Shown: positions 23,989 through 31,938 of the stretch, one piece after another | Layout: each line of letters begins with the position of its first letter | Numbering within the stretch: position 1 is the stretch's first letter | Assembly: GCA_020852535.1 (NCBI GenBank) | Contig: JADZAO010000011.1 | Span: forward strand, 1 to 38,173 | Origin: Paracoccaceae bacterium | Lineage (GTDB): Bacteria; Pseudomonadota; Alphaproteobacteria; Rhodobacterales; Rhodobacteraceae | Direction: 5' to 3' | DNA: 38,173 bases | Position numbers and translations under genes: made by a program | Notes under the pieces: generated by a model | Seen by the model: only the letters and a program-made list of their open reading frames with translations | Databases searched by the model: none | Told to the model about the DNA's origin: nothing

Positions 23989-24510
23989 ATGCCGTTGACC
24001 GGAAAACGAGAGCGATTTTGTCAGGAGTACCTGAAGGATTTGAACGCGACACAGGCCGCGATCCGCGCTGGCTACAGCGAGCATACGGCTGGTTCGCAGG
24101 CCCACGATCTTCTGAAAAAACCTGAAGTTCAGGCTGAGATTGATCGCCTTAAGTTGGAGCGATCGCGCGAGACCAAGATTGACGCAAATTGGCTGCTTAA
24201 GCGCCTTGCTGCGGAAGCGGAGGCTGATGTGGGCGATCTTTATGGGCCTAACGGGGAGTTAAAGCCTGTTCAAGAGTGGCCAGAGATTTGGCGAAAGGGG
24301 CTGGTGCAGGGCTTTGATATTGAGGTGATCCGCGCGCCTGACGGGCCTGAGGTGGGTCTTGTCAAGAAGATCAAGGTTTCTGATCGGGTGAAGCGTCTTG
24401 AGTTGATTGGCAAGCACATCACTGTGCAGGCGTTCCAAGAGAATGTGAGCCACACCGGCCTTGATGCACTGGCTGAACGTCTGGAGCGGGCTGCGCGTCG
24501 TGTCGACTGA
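23989..24510 (+). CDS. Phage terminase small subunit
   Basis: The small terminase subunit recognises the packaging site and presents DNA to the large subunit. From ATG 23989 the protein has 173 residues. Its N-terminal helix-turn-helix pattern, RERFCQEYLKDLNATQAAIRAGYS (two parts, residues 5-28) followed by AGSQAHDLLKKPEVQAEI, is the Terminase_2 family signature. The C-terminal half (SDRVKRLELIGKHI) is typical of the oligomerising region. AAGGA at 23976-23980 supports this start; an open frame extends upstream to 23881 but crosses the repeat cluster. It is the first gene of the virion operon. Confidence 0.92.
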   Translation: MPLTGKRERFCQEYLKDLNATQAAIRAGYSEHTAGSQAHDLLKKPEVQAEIDRLKLERSRETKIDANWLLKRLAAEAEADVGDLYGPNGELKPVQEWPEIWRKGLVQGFDIEVIRAPDGPEVGLVKKIKVSDRVKRLELIGKHITVQAFQENVSHTGLDALAERLERAARRVD

Positions 24511-25972
24511 TGGGTTTGACTTGAATGATGTGATTATCAAGAGGGCTGCGGCCTGTCGGTATGATCCGCTTTCTTGGTCGAACTTTGCATGGGATTGGGG
24601 GCATGGCGAGCTGGCTGACTATGATGGTCCGCGTGAGTGGCAGGCGAGCATCTTTCAGTTGATCCGTGATCATCTTGCCAATCCTGAGACTCGGTTTCAT
24701 CCTGTTCAGATTGCGGTGGCATCTGGTCACGGGATTGGCAAGTCGGCTTCGATGGGGATGCTGTCGAATTGGGCGATGTCTTGTTATGCTGATTGCAAGA
24801 TTGTCACGACAGCCAACACGGAGGGTCAGCTGCGCACCAAGACTGCGCCTGAGATTGGCAAGTGGTTTCGCATGTCGATCACCTCGCACTGGTTTGACGT
24901 GCAATCGACCTCTGTGAAGATCCGCAATAAGCCGCATTCCGATCAGTGGCGGCAGGATTTTATTCCTTGGTCAGAGCACAACACTGAGGCATTTGCCGGT
25001 TTGCACAATAAGGGCAAGATCATCATTTTAGAGTTCGACGAGGCCTCTAAGATCCATGACAAGGTTTGGGAAGTGGCCGAGGGTGCGCTGACTGACGAGG
25101 ATACGGTGATTATTTGGATTGTTTATGGCAATCCGACGCGCAACAGTGGGCGGTTTCGGGAATGTTTTAGGAGGTTTCGCCATCGTTGGCACCGGTTTCA
25201 GATTGACAGTCGCACGGTTCCAGGCACGAACAAGAAGAAGATCCAAGAGTGGATTGACGACCACGGCGAGGACAGCGATTTTGTAAAAATCCGTATTCGT
25301 GGGCAGTTTCCCAGTCAGTCGGCTCTTCAGTTTATTTCTGGCGATGATGTTGATGCCGCCCGATCGCGTCATCTTCGAGCTGAACAATTCAACTTTGCCC
25401 CTGTTATTCTTGGGGTTGACCCTGCATGGACTGGGGATGACGCGTTGGAGATTGTGCTAAGGCAGGGTCTTTATTGCAAGTCGATTGCGACTTTACCTAG
25501 GAACGACAACGATGTTGAGGTTGCCAACCTGATTGCGCGGTTGGAGATCGAGCACAAGGCTGATGCTGTGTTTATTGATGCGGGCTATGGTACGGGGATT
25601 GTGTCGGCGGGGCAGGTGATGGGCCGATCTTGGCAGCTTGTTTGGTTTGGCGGGAGGGCGACGGATCTTGCTTATGTTAACAAGCGCGCTGAGATTTGGG
25701 GTGCGTTGAAGTCATGGATTAAGCAAGGCGGCGTGATCGATCCGAAGGATGAGGAGTTGTATCAAGACTTGGTGGGTCCTGAGACTGTGCCGCGTCTTGA
25801 TGGAAAAATTCTTCTCGAAAGCAAGCAAGACATGAAGGATCGCGGTTTGCCGTCTCCAAATAAGGCTGACGCTCTTGCACTGACTTTTGCAGCACCTGTT
25901 GCGAAGCGCGAGATGTTCTCGACTGTGTCCACGGCGACGACGATGCCGCAGGACTATAATCCTTGGGGATAG
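24500..25972 (+). CDS. Phage terminase large subunit
   Basis: The packaging motor and nuclease. The ATPase domain has Walker A SGHGIGKS (about residue 75-82 from GTG 24500) and Walker B IIILEFDEA (about 175-182). The RNase H-like nuclease domain shows the acidic residues in LGVDPAWTGDD, FIDAGYGTG and NKADALALT. Total length is about 490 residues, normal for the family. The start is uncertain: GTG 24500 overlaps the small-subunit stop by 11 bases; TTG 24461 and TTG 24521 are alternatives. It works with the portal encoded next. Headful or site-specific cutting cannot be told from this alone. Confidence 0.93.
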   Translation: MSTDGFDLNDVIIKRAAACRYDPLSWSNFAWDWGHGELADYDGPREWQASIFQLIRDHLANPETRFHPVQIAVASGHGIGKSASMGMLSNWAMSCYADCKIVTTANTEGQLRTKTAPEIGKWFRMSITSHWFDVQSTSVKIRNKPHSDQWRQDFIPWSEHNTEAFAGLHNKGKIIILEFDEASKIHDKVWEVAEGALTDEDTVIIWIVYGNPTRNSGRFRECFRRFRHRWHRFQIDSRTVPGTNKKKIQEWIDDHGEDSDFVKIRIRGQFPSQSALQFISGDDVDAARSRHLRAEQFNFAPVILGVDPAWTGDDALEIVLRQGLYCKSIATLPRNDNDVEVANLIARLEIEHKADAVFIDAGYGTGIVSAGQVMGRSWQLVWFGGRATDLAYVNKRAEIWGALKSWIKQGGVIDPKDEELYQDLVGPETVPRLDGKILLESKQDMKDRGLPSPNKADALALTFAAPVAKREMFSTVSTATTMPQDYNPWG

Positions 25973-26055
25973 TTTAAAAGCGGTTGGTCCTTCATGTAAA
26001 TGACGCAAAAACCATCGGCGGCTAATTTTGCGACGAGACTTTACAGGATGCCGCC

Positions 26056-26265
26056 ATGTGTATGTATTCTAATTCCACGCCGCAGTCTGCGCCGCAACTT
26101 CCTCCTGATCGTGCCGCGATGAGATCGCCTGATGGTCGTAGTGTTTCGACTGCGGGCCGTCGCATTACGGATCGGATGCGTGCTGCGAGCAGTACGATCC
26201 TGACGTCGAATAATGGCGTGCTTCAAAGTGGTCAGACCCAGGGTAAGACCCTTCTTGGCCAGTGA
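26056..26265 (+). CDS. Small conserved phage protein before the portal
   Basis: A 69-residue, Ser/Pro/Gln-rich protein with a disordered first half and a C-terminal motif TILTSNNGVLQSG followed by GKTLLGQ. Short proteins ending in a 'TILTxxxGV...KTLLG' motif are common next to the portal gene in podoviruses, from memory. They are thought to be minor virion or connector proteins, but the function is not settled. The stop is followed one base later by the portal ATG. AGGA precedes ATG 26056. Confidence 0.7.
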   Translation: MCMYSNSTPQSAPQLPPDRAAMRSPDGRSVSTAGRRITDRMRAASSTILTSNNGVLQSGQTQGKTLLGQ

Positions 26266-26266
26266 T

Positions 26267-27970
26267 ATGATCCCGGCGCGTCGCAACGAGACCAAGCGGC
26301 AATACCACGCTCGGCGTTTGCAGGCGTTGAAGGCCATGCGCAACCCGTGGGAGGCGCATTGGTTTGAACTGGCTGAGCATACTGCGCCTGCGCGTTTGCG
26401 AATGAATGTGAAGGACAACGAGGGTCGTCCTGATCGTAAGAAGATTGTGGACAGCACGGGCGGTTTTGCTTTGCGCACTCTTGCTTCAGGGATGCATTCG
26501 GGGATTACTTCTCCTGCTCGTCCTTGGTTTCGGCTGACGACTTTTGATCCTGACCTGAAGGACTACGCTCCGGTTAAGACGTATCTTGCCACGGTTGAGA
26601 CACAGATGCGCGAGGTGTTCCAGGGGTCGAACATCTACAACTCCTTTCATTGGGGTTATGGCGATTTGGGTTTGTTTGGGCAGTCTTGTGGTTTGTTGAT
26701 TGAGGATGACGATAAGGTCGTTCGCATGGTGCAGTTGTTGCATGGGTCGTTTTGGATTGCGCGGGATCATCGTGGGATTGTGACGACGCTTTATCGGCAG
26801 TTTTCTTGGACGGTTGAGAACATTGTGCGGCGGTTTGGCTATGATCGTTGTTCTATGACGATCCGCAATTGTTATGACCGAGGAAATTATGACGAGCGGT
26901 TCACGATTAACCATGCGGTTGAGCCGCGTTTTGATCGTGACATTCGCAAGATTGACAAGGTGAACAAGGCGTTTTTGTCAAATTACTGGGAAGATGGCGG
27001 TCCGCAGGGTGAGGGGGATGGGCTGCTGGAGGAAAGTGGGTTTGACACCAATCCGATCATTGCGCCTGCTTGGGAGCTGGTGGCTGAGGACAGCTATGCG
27101 ATTTCGCCTGGCATGGATGCTTTGCCTGATATTAAGATGCTTCAAGTGATGCAGCTGCGGGCGGGCGAGGCCATTGAAAAAAAAGTGCGCCCGCCGATGG
27201 TGGCGCCTGTTAGCCTGCGGAATAATCCGGCTTCGCTCATGCCAGGATCGATTACATATGTTGATGATCCAAGCGGTGCGGGGCGATCCTATCGGGCAGC
27301 GATTGAGGTCAATCTGTCTTTGAGTGAACTGGAGGGTAAAATTCTTCAGACTTCGCAGCGTATTGAGCGGGCTTATTATGCCGATCTCTTTTTAATGCTG
27401 TCGCAGATGGAGGGTATTCAGCCGCGTAATACGTTTGAGATTGCGGAACGCAAAGAGGAGAAGCTGCTGGCCCTTGGGCCTGTGCTGGAGAACATTTATG
27501 GTGGTCAACTCGCTCCCACGATTGATCGTACTTATCGGATTATGGAGCAACGCGGCCTTTTGCCTGAAGCGCCCCAAGAGATCCAAGGCCAAGAACTGAA
27601 GATCGAATACATTTCGATGCTTGCGCAGGCGCAAAAGGCGGTCAGCACGGGATCGATTGAGCGGGTTGCTTCTTTTGCGGGTAATCTTGCGGCGGTGAAG
27701 CCGGATGTTTTGGACAAGTTGGATTTCGACGAGGCTGTAGATCTTTATGCGGATGCTCTTGGCGCACCGCCCTCGATTGTTGTGTCTGACGATGAGGTTC
27801 AAAAAAACAGGCAGGCTCGTGCTCAGGCACAACAGGCGGCGGCGCAGGCACAACAGGTGGCGCAGATTGCTCCTGCTATGCGTGATGGGGCTGAGGCGGC
27901 GCGGGTTCTTTCTGAGGTGGACGCTCAAGGCAGCGGGCAATCGCTGCTGCAACAGATTGGGATTGCGTGA
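26267..27970 (+). CDS. Portal (head-tail connecting) protein
   Basis: The dodecameric portal sits at one head vertex and is the DNA entry channel and docking site for terminase and tail. From ATG 26267 the protein has 567 residues and matches the podoviral 'head to tail connecting' family. Landmarks are ALKAMRNPWEAHWFELAEHTAPAR near the start (two parts), ALRTLASGMHSGITSPARPWFRLTT near 75, GDLGLFGQSCGLLIEDD near 130, and a Gln/Ala-rich helical tail (QARAQAQQAAAQAQQ) that would form the crown. The open frame continues upstream to 26213, but ATG 26267, one base after the previous stop, is the natural start. The stop overlaps the next ATG (TGATG). Confidence 0.93.
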   Translation: MIPARRNETKRQYHARRLQALKAMRNPWEAHWFELAEHTAPARLRMNVKDNEGRPDRKKIVDSTGGFALRTLASGMHSGITSPARPWFRLTTFDPDLKDYAPVKTYLATVETQMREVFQGSNIYNSFHWGYGDLGLFGQSCGLLIEDDDKVVRMVQLLHGSFWIARDHRGIVTTLYRQFSWTVENIVRRFGYDRCSMTIRNCYDRGNYDERFTINHAVEPRFDRDIRKIDKVNKAFLSNYWEDGGPQGEGDGLLEESGFDTNPIIAPAWELVAEDSYAISPGMDALPDIKMLQVMQLRAGEAIEKKVRPPMVAPVSLRNNPASLMPGSITYVDDPSGAGRSYRAAIEVNLSLSELEGKILQTSQRIERAYYADLFLMLSQMEGIQPRNTFEIAERKEEKLLALGPVLENIYGGQLAPTIDRTYRIMEQRGLLPEAPQEIQGQELKIEYISMLAQAQKAVSTGSIERVASFAGNLAAVKPDVLDKLDFDEAVDLYADALGAPPSIVVSDDEVQKNRQARAQAQQAAAQAQQVAQIAPAMRDGAEAARVLSEVDAQGSGQSLLQQIGIA

Positions 27971-28149
27971 TGGAGGCTCTGGGATACATCGTTTTGTTTT
28001 TGATGGGTGGTTGGGCGTTGTTTGTCTGCACTATCATTCTTTGTCTTTGGGGGCGCGGCGGGTTTGAGGATATTTTGGATGCGATTGGCTTGGCCATTAT
28101 CGTTCTGATCCTTTGGGCTTGTGGCTTTACGTGGTGGGTTTTGGTGTGA
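27970..28149 (+). CDS. Small two-span membrane protein
   Basis: ATG 27970 encodes 59 residues with two hydrophobic segments (about 5-27 YIVLFLMGGWALFVCTIIL and 38-57 DAIGLAIIVLILWACGF) joined by a loop containing GRGGFED. It is tightly coupled at both ends: TGATG with the portal stop and TGATG with the Bbp19-like start. A two-span hairpin could be a holin-like protein, but the position in the head module is unusual for a holin and no endolysin lies beside it. Function unknown. Confidence 0.65.
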   Translation: MEALGYIVLFLMGGWALFVCTIILCLWGRGGFEDILDAIGLAIIVLILWACGFTWWVLV

Positions 28150-28475
28150 TGTCCGAGGGCAGTTTGACGGAAAAACTATCTCGCAATCATGAATTGCAAC
28201 GTGACCAGATCGCCCTTGATTTGGACCATGTGTTGCGAATACCGCAATGTAGACGAGTTTTGTTGCGAATACTGGAACGCTGTGGAGTTTATCGCCTCGC
28301 GTTCAGTGGTGAGGCCGAAGCGACCGCGCTGCGGCTGGGGGAACAAAACATCGGCCTGTGGCTAATCGCGCAGATGGAAATGGTGGGGCCGACTGCATAC
28401 CCTGCGCTGCTGATGGAGGCGGCGCACTCGCGAGATAAGGAAACGGTGAATGCCCTGGTGGATGCTGAACAATAA
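28149..28475 (+). CDS. Bbp19-like phage protein
   Basis: From ATG 28149 this 108-residue protein carries the Bbp19-type pattern: RRVLLRILERCGVYRLAFSG near 36-55, then LGEQNIGLWLIAQM and PTAYPALLMEAA. Bbp19 is a small protein of the BPP-1 (Bordetella) phage head region, between portal and scaffold as here. The role is not established; a minor connector function is plausible. A 12-base direct repeat (TGTTGCGAATAC at 28231 and 28261) lies inside the gene. The gene overlaps the scaffold gene by 26 bases. Confidence 0.72.
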   Translation: MSEGSLTEKLSRNHELQRDQIALDLDHVLRIPQCRRVLLRILERCGVYRLAFSGEAEATALRLGEQNIGLWLIAQMEMVGPTAYPALLMEAAHSRDKETVNALVDAEQ

Positions 28476-29208
28476 ACCCCTCTTTGCCCCTGCTGATGGA
28501 GCTGGCTCTGTCCCCGCGGCTGGCGATCCGGCGCCTGCTGAGGACAATATCGGCACGGTCCTCTATCCAAATGATCCGCCAAAAGCCGATGGCGACAAAC
28601 CCGCCAATCCGCCCGCCGAGGGGAAGGAATACGTCTCTGATCCATCAAAGTCCGACGAGGAAAACGCTGCGGCCAAGGCTGAACATGACAAGACCAAGCC
28701 TGCCGATGGGGATCTCGCTGATAAAGTGCCAGAGGATGGCAAGTATTCTCTCAAGATGCCTGAGGGCGTCGAGGTGGATCAGGCCCTCCTTGATGCCGTC
28801 TCGCCTGATTTTAAGGAACTTGGTCTTACTCAAAAACAAGCGCAAACCTTGGCCGACAAGTTCATCGCCGCTCAGACCAAGAAGGGTGAGGAGGCGCAAG
28901 CAAGCTGGTCCAAGACACTTACAGATTGGGTCGATCAGGCTAAGGCCGATCCCGAGATTGGCGGCGCAAACTGGGACGGCACTGTCAAGGTTGCAACCCA
29001 GCTCGTTGGTCGCTTCGGAAACGAGGCGTTTTGCGAATATCTCAATGCATCCGGGGCGGGAAACCACCCCGAGATGATCCGTTTCATGGCGAAGGTCGGG
29101 GCCGTGATCGGAGAAGATCGCCCGGCCAACCCCGCAAACCCTGGGAAAACCGTCGCGCGGGATACTGCCGCGATCCTGTATCCCGATGATCAACCGAAGG
29201 GCAAGTAA
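28450..29208 (+). CDS. Capsid assembly scaffolding protein
   Basis: The 252-residue protein is acidic, Pro/Ala/Asp/Lys-rich in its first 90 residues (likely disordered), then helical: YSLKMPEGVEVDQALLDAVSPDFKELGLTQKQAQTLADKF (two parts) with a coiled segment and a C-terminal region ending in LYPDDQPKGK. The 'LYPND/LYPDD' motif occurs twice (near 38 and 245). This architecture and the position directly before the major capsid gene are typical of podoviral scaffolds, which guide capsid protein into procapsids and leave afterwards. ATG 28450, nine bases after AAGGA, is preferred to ATG 28462. From this gene onward the coding strand turns C/A-rich. Confidence 0.82.
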   Translation: MPWWMLNNKPLFAPADGAGSVPAAGDPAPAEDNIGTVLYPNDPPKADGDKPANPPAEGKEYVSDPSKSDEENAAAKAEHDKTKPADGDLADKVPEDGKYSLKMPEGVEVDQALLDAVSPDFKELGLTQKQAQTLADKFIAAQTKKGEEAQASWSKTLTDWVDQAKADPEIGGANWDGTVKVATQLVGRFGNEAFCEYLNASGAGNHPEMIRFMAKVGAVIGEDRPANPANPGKTVARDTAAILYPDDQPKGK

Positions 29209-29210
29209 AC

Positions 29211-30218
29211 ATGGTAACCCTCTCAAATACCTATCTAAACCTGATCGATATCCATAAACAAAACGATCCTCGCACCGGCGAGATCATCGAAGTCCTAAAA
29301 CAACAAAACCCCATCCTTGATGATGCGGTGGCGATGGAATGCAACATGGGGCCAATCCACCGCCATGGCATCCGCACCGGCCTGCCGCAGCCAGCTTGGG
29401 GCGCACTCTATAAAGGCATCCCACAGTCAAAGTCGTCCGTGCAGCAGGTCGATGATACCACCGGCTTTCTAGAAGCACGCTCTGCAATCGATACCCGCGC
29501 CCTTGAACTTTCCAAAAACCCCGCTGCGCTGCGGCTGGGAGAGGCGATGTCGCATCTGGAAGCGATGAACCAAGAGATGGCGACCGGCCTGTTCTACCAC
29601 GATACGGCGACAACCCCAGAACGCTTCAAAGGCCTTTCTGCACGCTTTAACCAGCGCGGCGCCGGTGCCGGAAACCAGATCATTGATGCAGGGAGCACAG
29701 GGCCAAATAATACCTCGATTTGGTTCGTGACCTGGGGGGATCACGCTTGCCACCTGCTCTATCCGCAAGGCTCAAAAGCAGGCGTCATGCGTGAAGATAA
29801 AGGCGAACAGCGCGTTAATGACCCCCATGGAGACCCCTTCTATGTCAAGGAAGAAGTGTTCCGTTGGCACATGGGTCTGGCCGTTAAAGACTGGCGATAT
29901 GTCGTCCGCATCGCAAATATCGATGTTCCCGCGATGTTGGCAGGAAACGTCAATCTCTATCGCTTCATGCGCGAAGCCTACTGGCGTCTTCAGTCGCGCC
30001 GGATGGATGGCAAGACCTCCCGGATCGCAATCTACGCAAACCGTGATGTGTTGTCAGCCCTAGACGGTCTTTCGACAGGCATTCCAGGCGGCACGGGCAA
30101 TAACGCATTCTTGCACGTTACCCCCAAAGAAATCGAAGGCAAGGAAGTCCTGACCTATCGCACGATGCCCCTGCGCGAGACCGATGCGCTCCTCAACACC
30201 GAGGCCCGTGTCCTCTGA
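29211..30218 (+). CDS. Major capsid protein, epsilon15 GP7 / BPP-1 type
   Basis: The 335-residue protein is of the HK97-fold GP7 class seen in Salmonella phage epsilon15 and Bordetella phage BPP-1, and its length matches epsilon15 gp7. Landmarks are TYLNLIDIHKQNDPR at the start, the N-PILDD-AVAMECN segment near 34, GLPQPAWGALYKGIPQSKSSV near 57 (two parts), FLEARSAID near 85 and WGDHACHLLYPQGSKAG near 175. It assembles into the icosahedral head with the cement and staple proteins encoded downstream. A hairpin terminator follows 12 bases after the stop, which would raise capsid transcript relative to later genes. Confidence 0.9.
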   Translation: MVTLSNTYLNLIDIHKQNDPRTGEIIEVLKQQNPILDDAVAMECNMGPIHRHGIRTGLPQPAWGALYKGIPQSKSSVQQVDDTTGFLEARSAIDTRALELSKNPAALRLGEAMSHLEAMNQEMATGLFYHDTATTPERFKGLSARFNQRGAGAGNQIIDAGSTGPNNTSIWFVTWGDHACHLLYPQGSKAGVMREDKGEQRVNDPHGDPFYVKEEVFRWHMGLAVKDWRYVVRIANIDVPAMLAGNVNLYRFMREAYWRLQSRRMDGKTSRIAIYANRDVLSALDGLSTGIPGGTGNNAFLHVTPKEIEGKEVLTYRTMPLRETDALLNTEARVL

Positions 30219-30229
30219 TAATGGCTTGA

Positions 30230-30252
30230 ACGGGGCGCCCAACGCGCCCCGT
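30230..30252 (+). terminator. Hairpin terminator or attenuator after the major capsid gene
   Basis: ACGGGGCGC (30230-30238) pairs perfectly with GCGCCCCGT (30244-30252), a 9-bp G+C-rich stem with a 5-nt loop. No T run follows, so partial termination or an mRNA-end barrier is likely. A terminator just after the capsid gene mirrors the late terminator after gene 10 of T7. Confidence 0.65.
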
Positions 30253-30278
30253 CTCCTAAACCCATAAGGAACCCCGAA

Positions 30279-30716
30279 ATGATCTTCGATCGCTCTCTTA
30301 TGTTTTCAAATGCACAGGCGATCACTGAGACCGCCGCCTCCGATAACATCGTTGATTTGCTCGCAACTGGCCGCCCATACGGTCATGCGCAAAACCTGGT
30401 CAAAGATGTCGGAAAAGGCAACCAGATCGCCTTGCTCGTTCAGGTCGTCGAAGCCTTCAATACGCTCACCTCGCTGACCATCGAGCTTCAGTGCGACGAC
30501 AACGAGGCCTTCGCCTCGCCCAAAACCGTGCTCTCGCATCTGATCCCGCTTGAGGAATTGATCGCGGGCAAAACCGCCTCGATCACCAGCGTGCCGCCAG
30601 GGATTAATGAGCGCTATCTGCGCTTGCACTATGTCGTTGCTGGCTCAAACCCAACCCTCGGGCGTATCACCGCGAGCGTCGTTGCTGGCGTCCAGACAAA
30701 CGCGGTGAACTTCTGA
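30279..30716 (+). CDS. Bbp16-family capsid cement protein
   Basis: A 145-residue beta-rich protein beginning MIFDRSLMFSNAQAIT, with LATGRPYGHAQNLVKDVGKG, LTSLTIELQCDDNEAF and YLRLHYVVAGSNPTLGRITASVV. The pattern fits the Bbp16 cement proteins of BPP-1-like phages, which bind the outside of the capsid and stabilise it. It is flanked by hairpins on both sides of its small operon segment (30230-30252 and 30959-30988), which would allow a separate expression level. The stop overlaps the next start (TGATG). Confidence 0.8.
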   Translation: MIFDRSLMFSNAQAITETAASDNIVDLLATGRPYGHAQNLVKDVGKGNQIALLVQVVEAFNTLTSLTIELQCDDNEAFASPKTVLSHLIPLEELIAGKTASITSVPPGINERYLRLHYVVAGSNPTLGRITASVVAGVQTNAVNF

Positions 30717-30955
30717 TGATCGTGATTGCAACCGCCAAGGGCTATTACGCGGGCAAGGTCCGTGAACCCGGTGAGACCTTTGGTCTGCGCGATGACGCAG
30801 ATTTCTCGGAAGTCTGGATGAAGACCTCCGATGCTGCGCAAGCGTCATCGGTCAAGAAAAATGGTGAGGCCGCCTATACAACACAAGAAACTGAGGTTGT
30901 ACCGCCCGCCGATCCAGCGCCCACAGTCGATCCCGTTACGGGCGACGAAATCTAA
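30716..30955 (+). CDS. Small virion-region protein
   Basis: A 79-residue protein. The first 40 residues form a compact domain (VIATAKGYYAGKVREPGETFGL) resembling short head-decoration or 'FAD/FAM-like' phage proteins with the pattern Y-Y-G-x-R-x-G-E-x-F. The remainder is acidic, Pro/Ala/Thr-rich and probably disordered. Its start overlaps the cement gene stop by one base and a hairpin follows its stop. Function not known; a minor head protein is a fair guess. Confidence 0.7.
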   Translation: MIVIATAKGYYAGKVREPGETFGLRDDADFSEVWMKTSDAAQASSVKKNGEAAYTTQETEVVPPADPAPTVDPVTGDEI

Positions 30956-30958
30956 TCA

Positions 30959-30988
30959 AAAGGGGGGCGGCTTTGTTCGCCCCCCTTT
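30959..30988 (+). terminator. Intrinsic terminator after the cement segment
   Basis: AAAGGGGGGCG (30959-30969) and CGCCCCCCTTT (30978-30988) form a perfect 11-bp stem with an 8-nt loop. It lies between the 79-residue gene and the staple gene. Its presence argues for ATG 31018, not an upstream TTG, as the start of the next gene. Confidence 0.8.
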
Positions 30989-31017
30989 GCAAAGTAAAAC
31001 CTGACGCGGGTGCCAAT

Positions 31018-31305
31018 ATGAATATGACCAATATGGGTCGAAAGCTCGACGAACCCACCGCGACCAACGATGGTGACGAGATCTATTATCCCTCACTCTA
31101 TCTCGATCAAAAGCAGATGAAAGCCCTCGGCCTGTCGCGCACCGAGGTGGGCTGCAAAATGCAGATGATCGCCCAAGTTCGTGTGCGCTCCATCAGCGAC
31201 AGCGCTCGCGCAGGCGGCTCAATCGATATCGAAATCCTAGAGGCAGCGTTCCAAGAAATACCCAAGAAAAAAGATCGCGCCTCCATCCTTTATGGTGACG
31301 ATTGA
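31018..31305 (+). CDS. Capsid staple-like protein
   Basis: From ATG 31018 the protein has 95 residues: MNMTNMGRKLDEP, then YYPSLYLDQKQMKALGL, EVGCKMQMIAQVRVRSISDS and a strand DIEILEAAF near the end. The pattern of a short lead, 'L-x-x-L-G-L', 'VG-x-x-x-x-A-x-V-x-V-x-S' and a final amphipathic strand fits the capsid staple proteins, named for the epsilon15 protein that clamps neighbouring capsid subunits. There is no good ribosome-binding site at 31018, and the frame is open back to 30973 over the terminator. The stop overlaps the next ATG (TGATG). Confidence 0.65.
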   Translation: MNMTNMGRKLDEPTATNDGDEIYYPSLYLDQKQMKALGLSRTEVGCKMQMIAQVRVRSISDSARAGGSIDIEILEAAFQEIPKKKDRASILYGDD

Positions 31306-31937
31306 TGTCCTCTATCGTGTTCATATGCAATCTCGCACTGTCAAATATTGGAAAGTCAAATATCTCCGATATCGATGAGGCCAGTGCAGAGGCACGGACC
31401 TGCAAGCAGTTTTACACCCATACCCGTGATATGCTTCTTCAGTCCCACCCCTGGCGCTGGGCGGGAAAGGTTGATGCCCTCGCAGAGATTAAAAATCACA
31501 AGGCAAACCGCTGGGATTATGCCTATCAACGCCCGTCTGATTGTCTCAATATCCGCCGCGTCCTTAATCAAATGCTTCAAGATTATGTGCCTTATGAGGC
31601 GCGATCGGTAAAAGCAGGCGGGTTTAACTATGCCCTCGAAGGATCAATAATCTACTGCAACCAGTCGCCCGCCTATCTCGAATACACAATGCGGGCCGAT
31701 GATCCGGCGCTGTTTCCGCCGCTCTTTCTTGATGCTCTGGCTTGGCATCTCGCGGTGCGTCTTGCAATGCCGCTAACGCGTGATCCCAAAATTAGAACCG
31801 ACGCCTATCAATTGGCAGTCCAAATATCAGGGCAGGCCGCAGCAGCAGATGCAAACGAAATGCGCGATGCCTCGGATTTCCCAGCAGAAATGATGGAAGC
31901 CCGCCGACCAAAAGGCCAAAACGATCGAACCGAGTAA
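31305..31937 (+). CDS. Tail tubular protein A-like (T7 gp11 type)
   Basis: From ATG 31305 the protein has 210 residues. It begins SSIVFICNLALSNIGKSNI and continues with ARTCKQFYTHTRDMLLQSHPWRWA and RPSDCLNIRRVL, the conserved front of T7-type tubular protein A (adaptor ring below the portal). LFLDALAWHLAVRLAMPLT near 145-163 is the second family segment. It joins the portal to the nozzle protein encoded next. An open TTG at 31302 is in frame but ATG 31305, overlapping the previous stop, is preferred. Confidence 0.85.
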   Translation: MSSIVFICNLALSNIGKSNISDIDEASAEARTCKQFYTHTRDMLLQSHPWRWAGKVDALAEIKNHKANRWDYAYQRPSDCLNIRRVLNQMLQDYVPYEARSVKAGGFNYALEGSIIYCNQSPAYLEYTMRADDPALFPPLFLDALAWHLAVRLAMPLTRDPKIRTDAYQLAVQISGQAAAADANEMRDASDFPAEMMEARRPKGQNDRTE

Positions 31938-31938
31938 A

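Noticed and set aside
26041..26914. Minus-strand open frames opposite the portal gene
   Set aside because: They are basic, low-complexity shadows of the portal frame.
27970..28149. Two-span membrane protein as the phage holin
   Set aside because: Topology would fit, but it lies between portal and Bbp19-like genes and no endolysin or spanin is adjacent, so the name is not supported.
28380..28560. A dif site at the composition switch
   Set aside because: No sequence resembling the paired XerC/XerD arms of bacterial dif was seen near the switch, so a chromosomal terminus is not supported locally.
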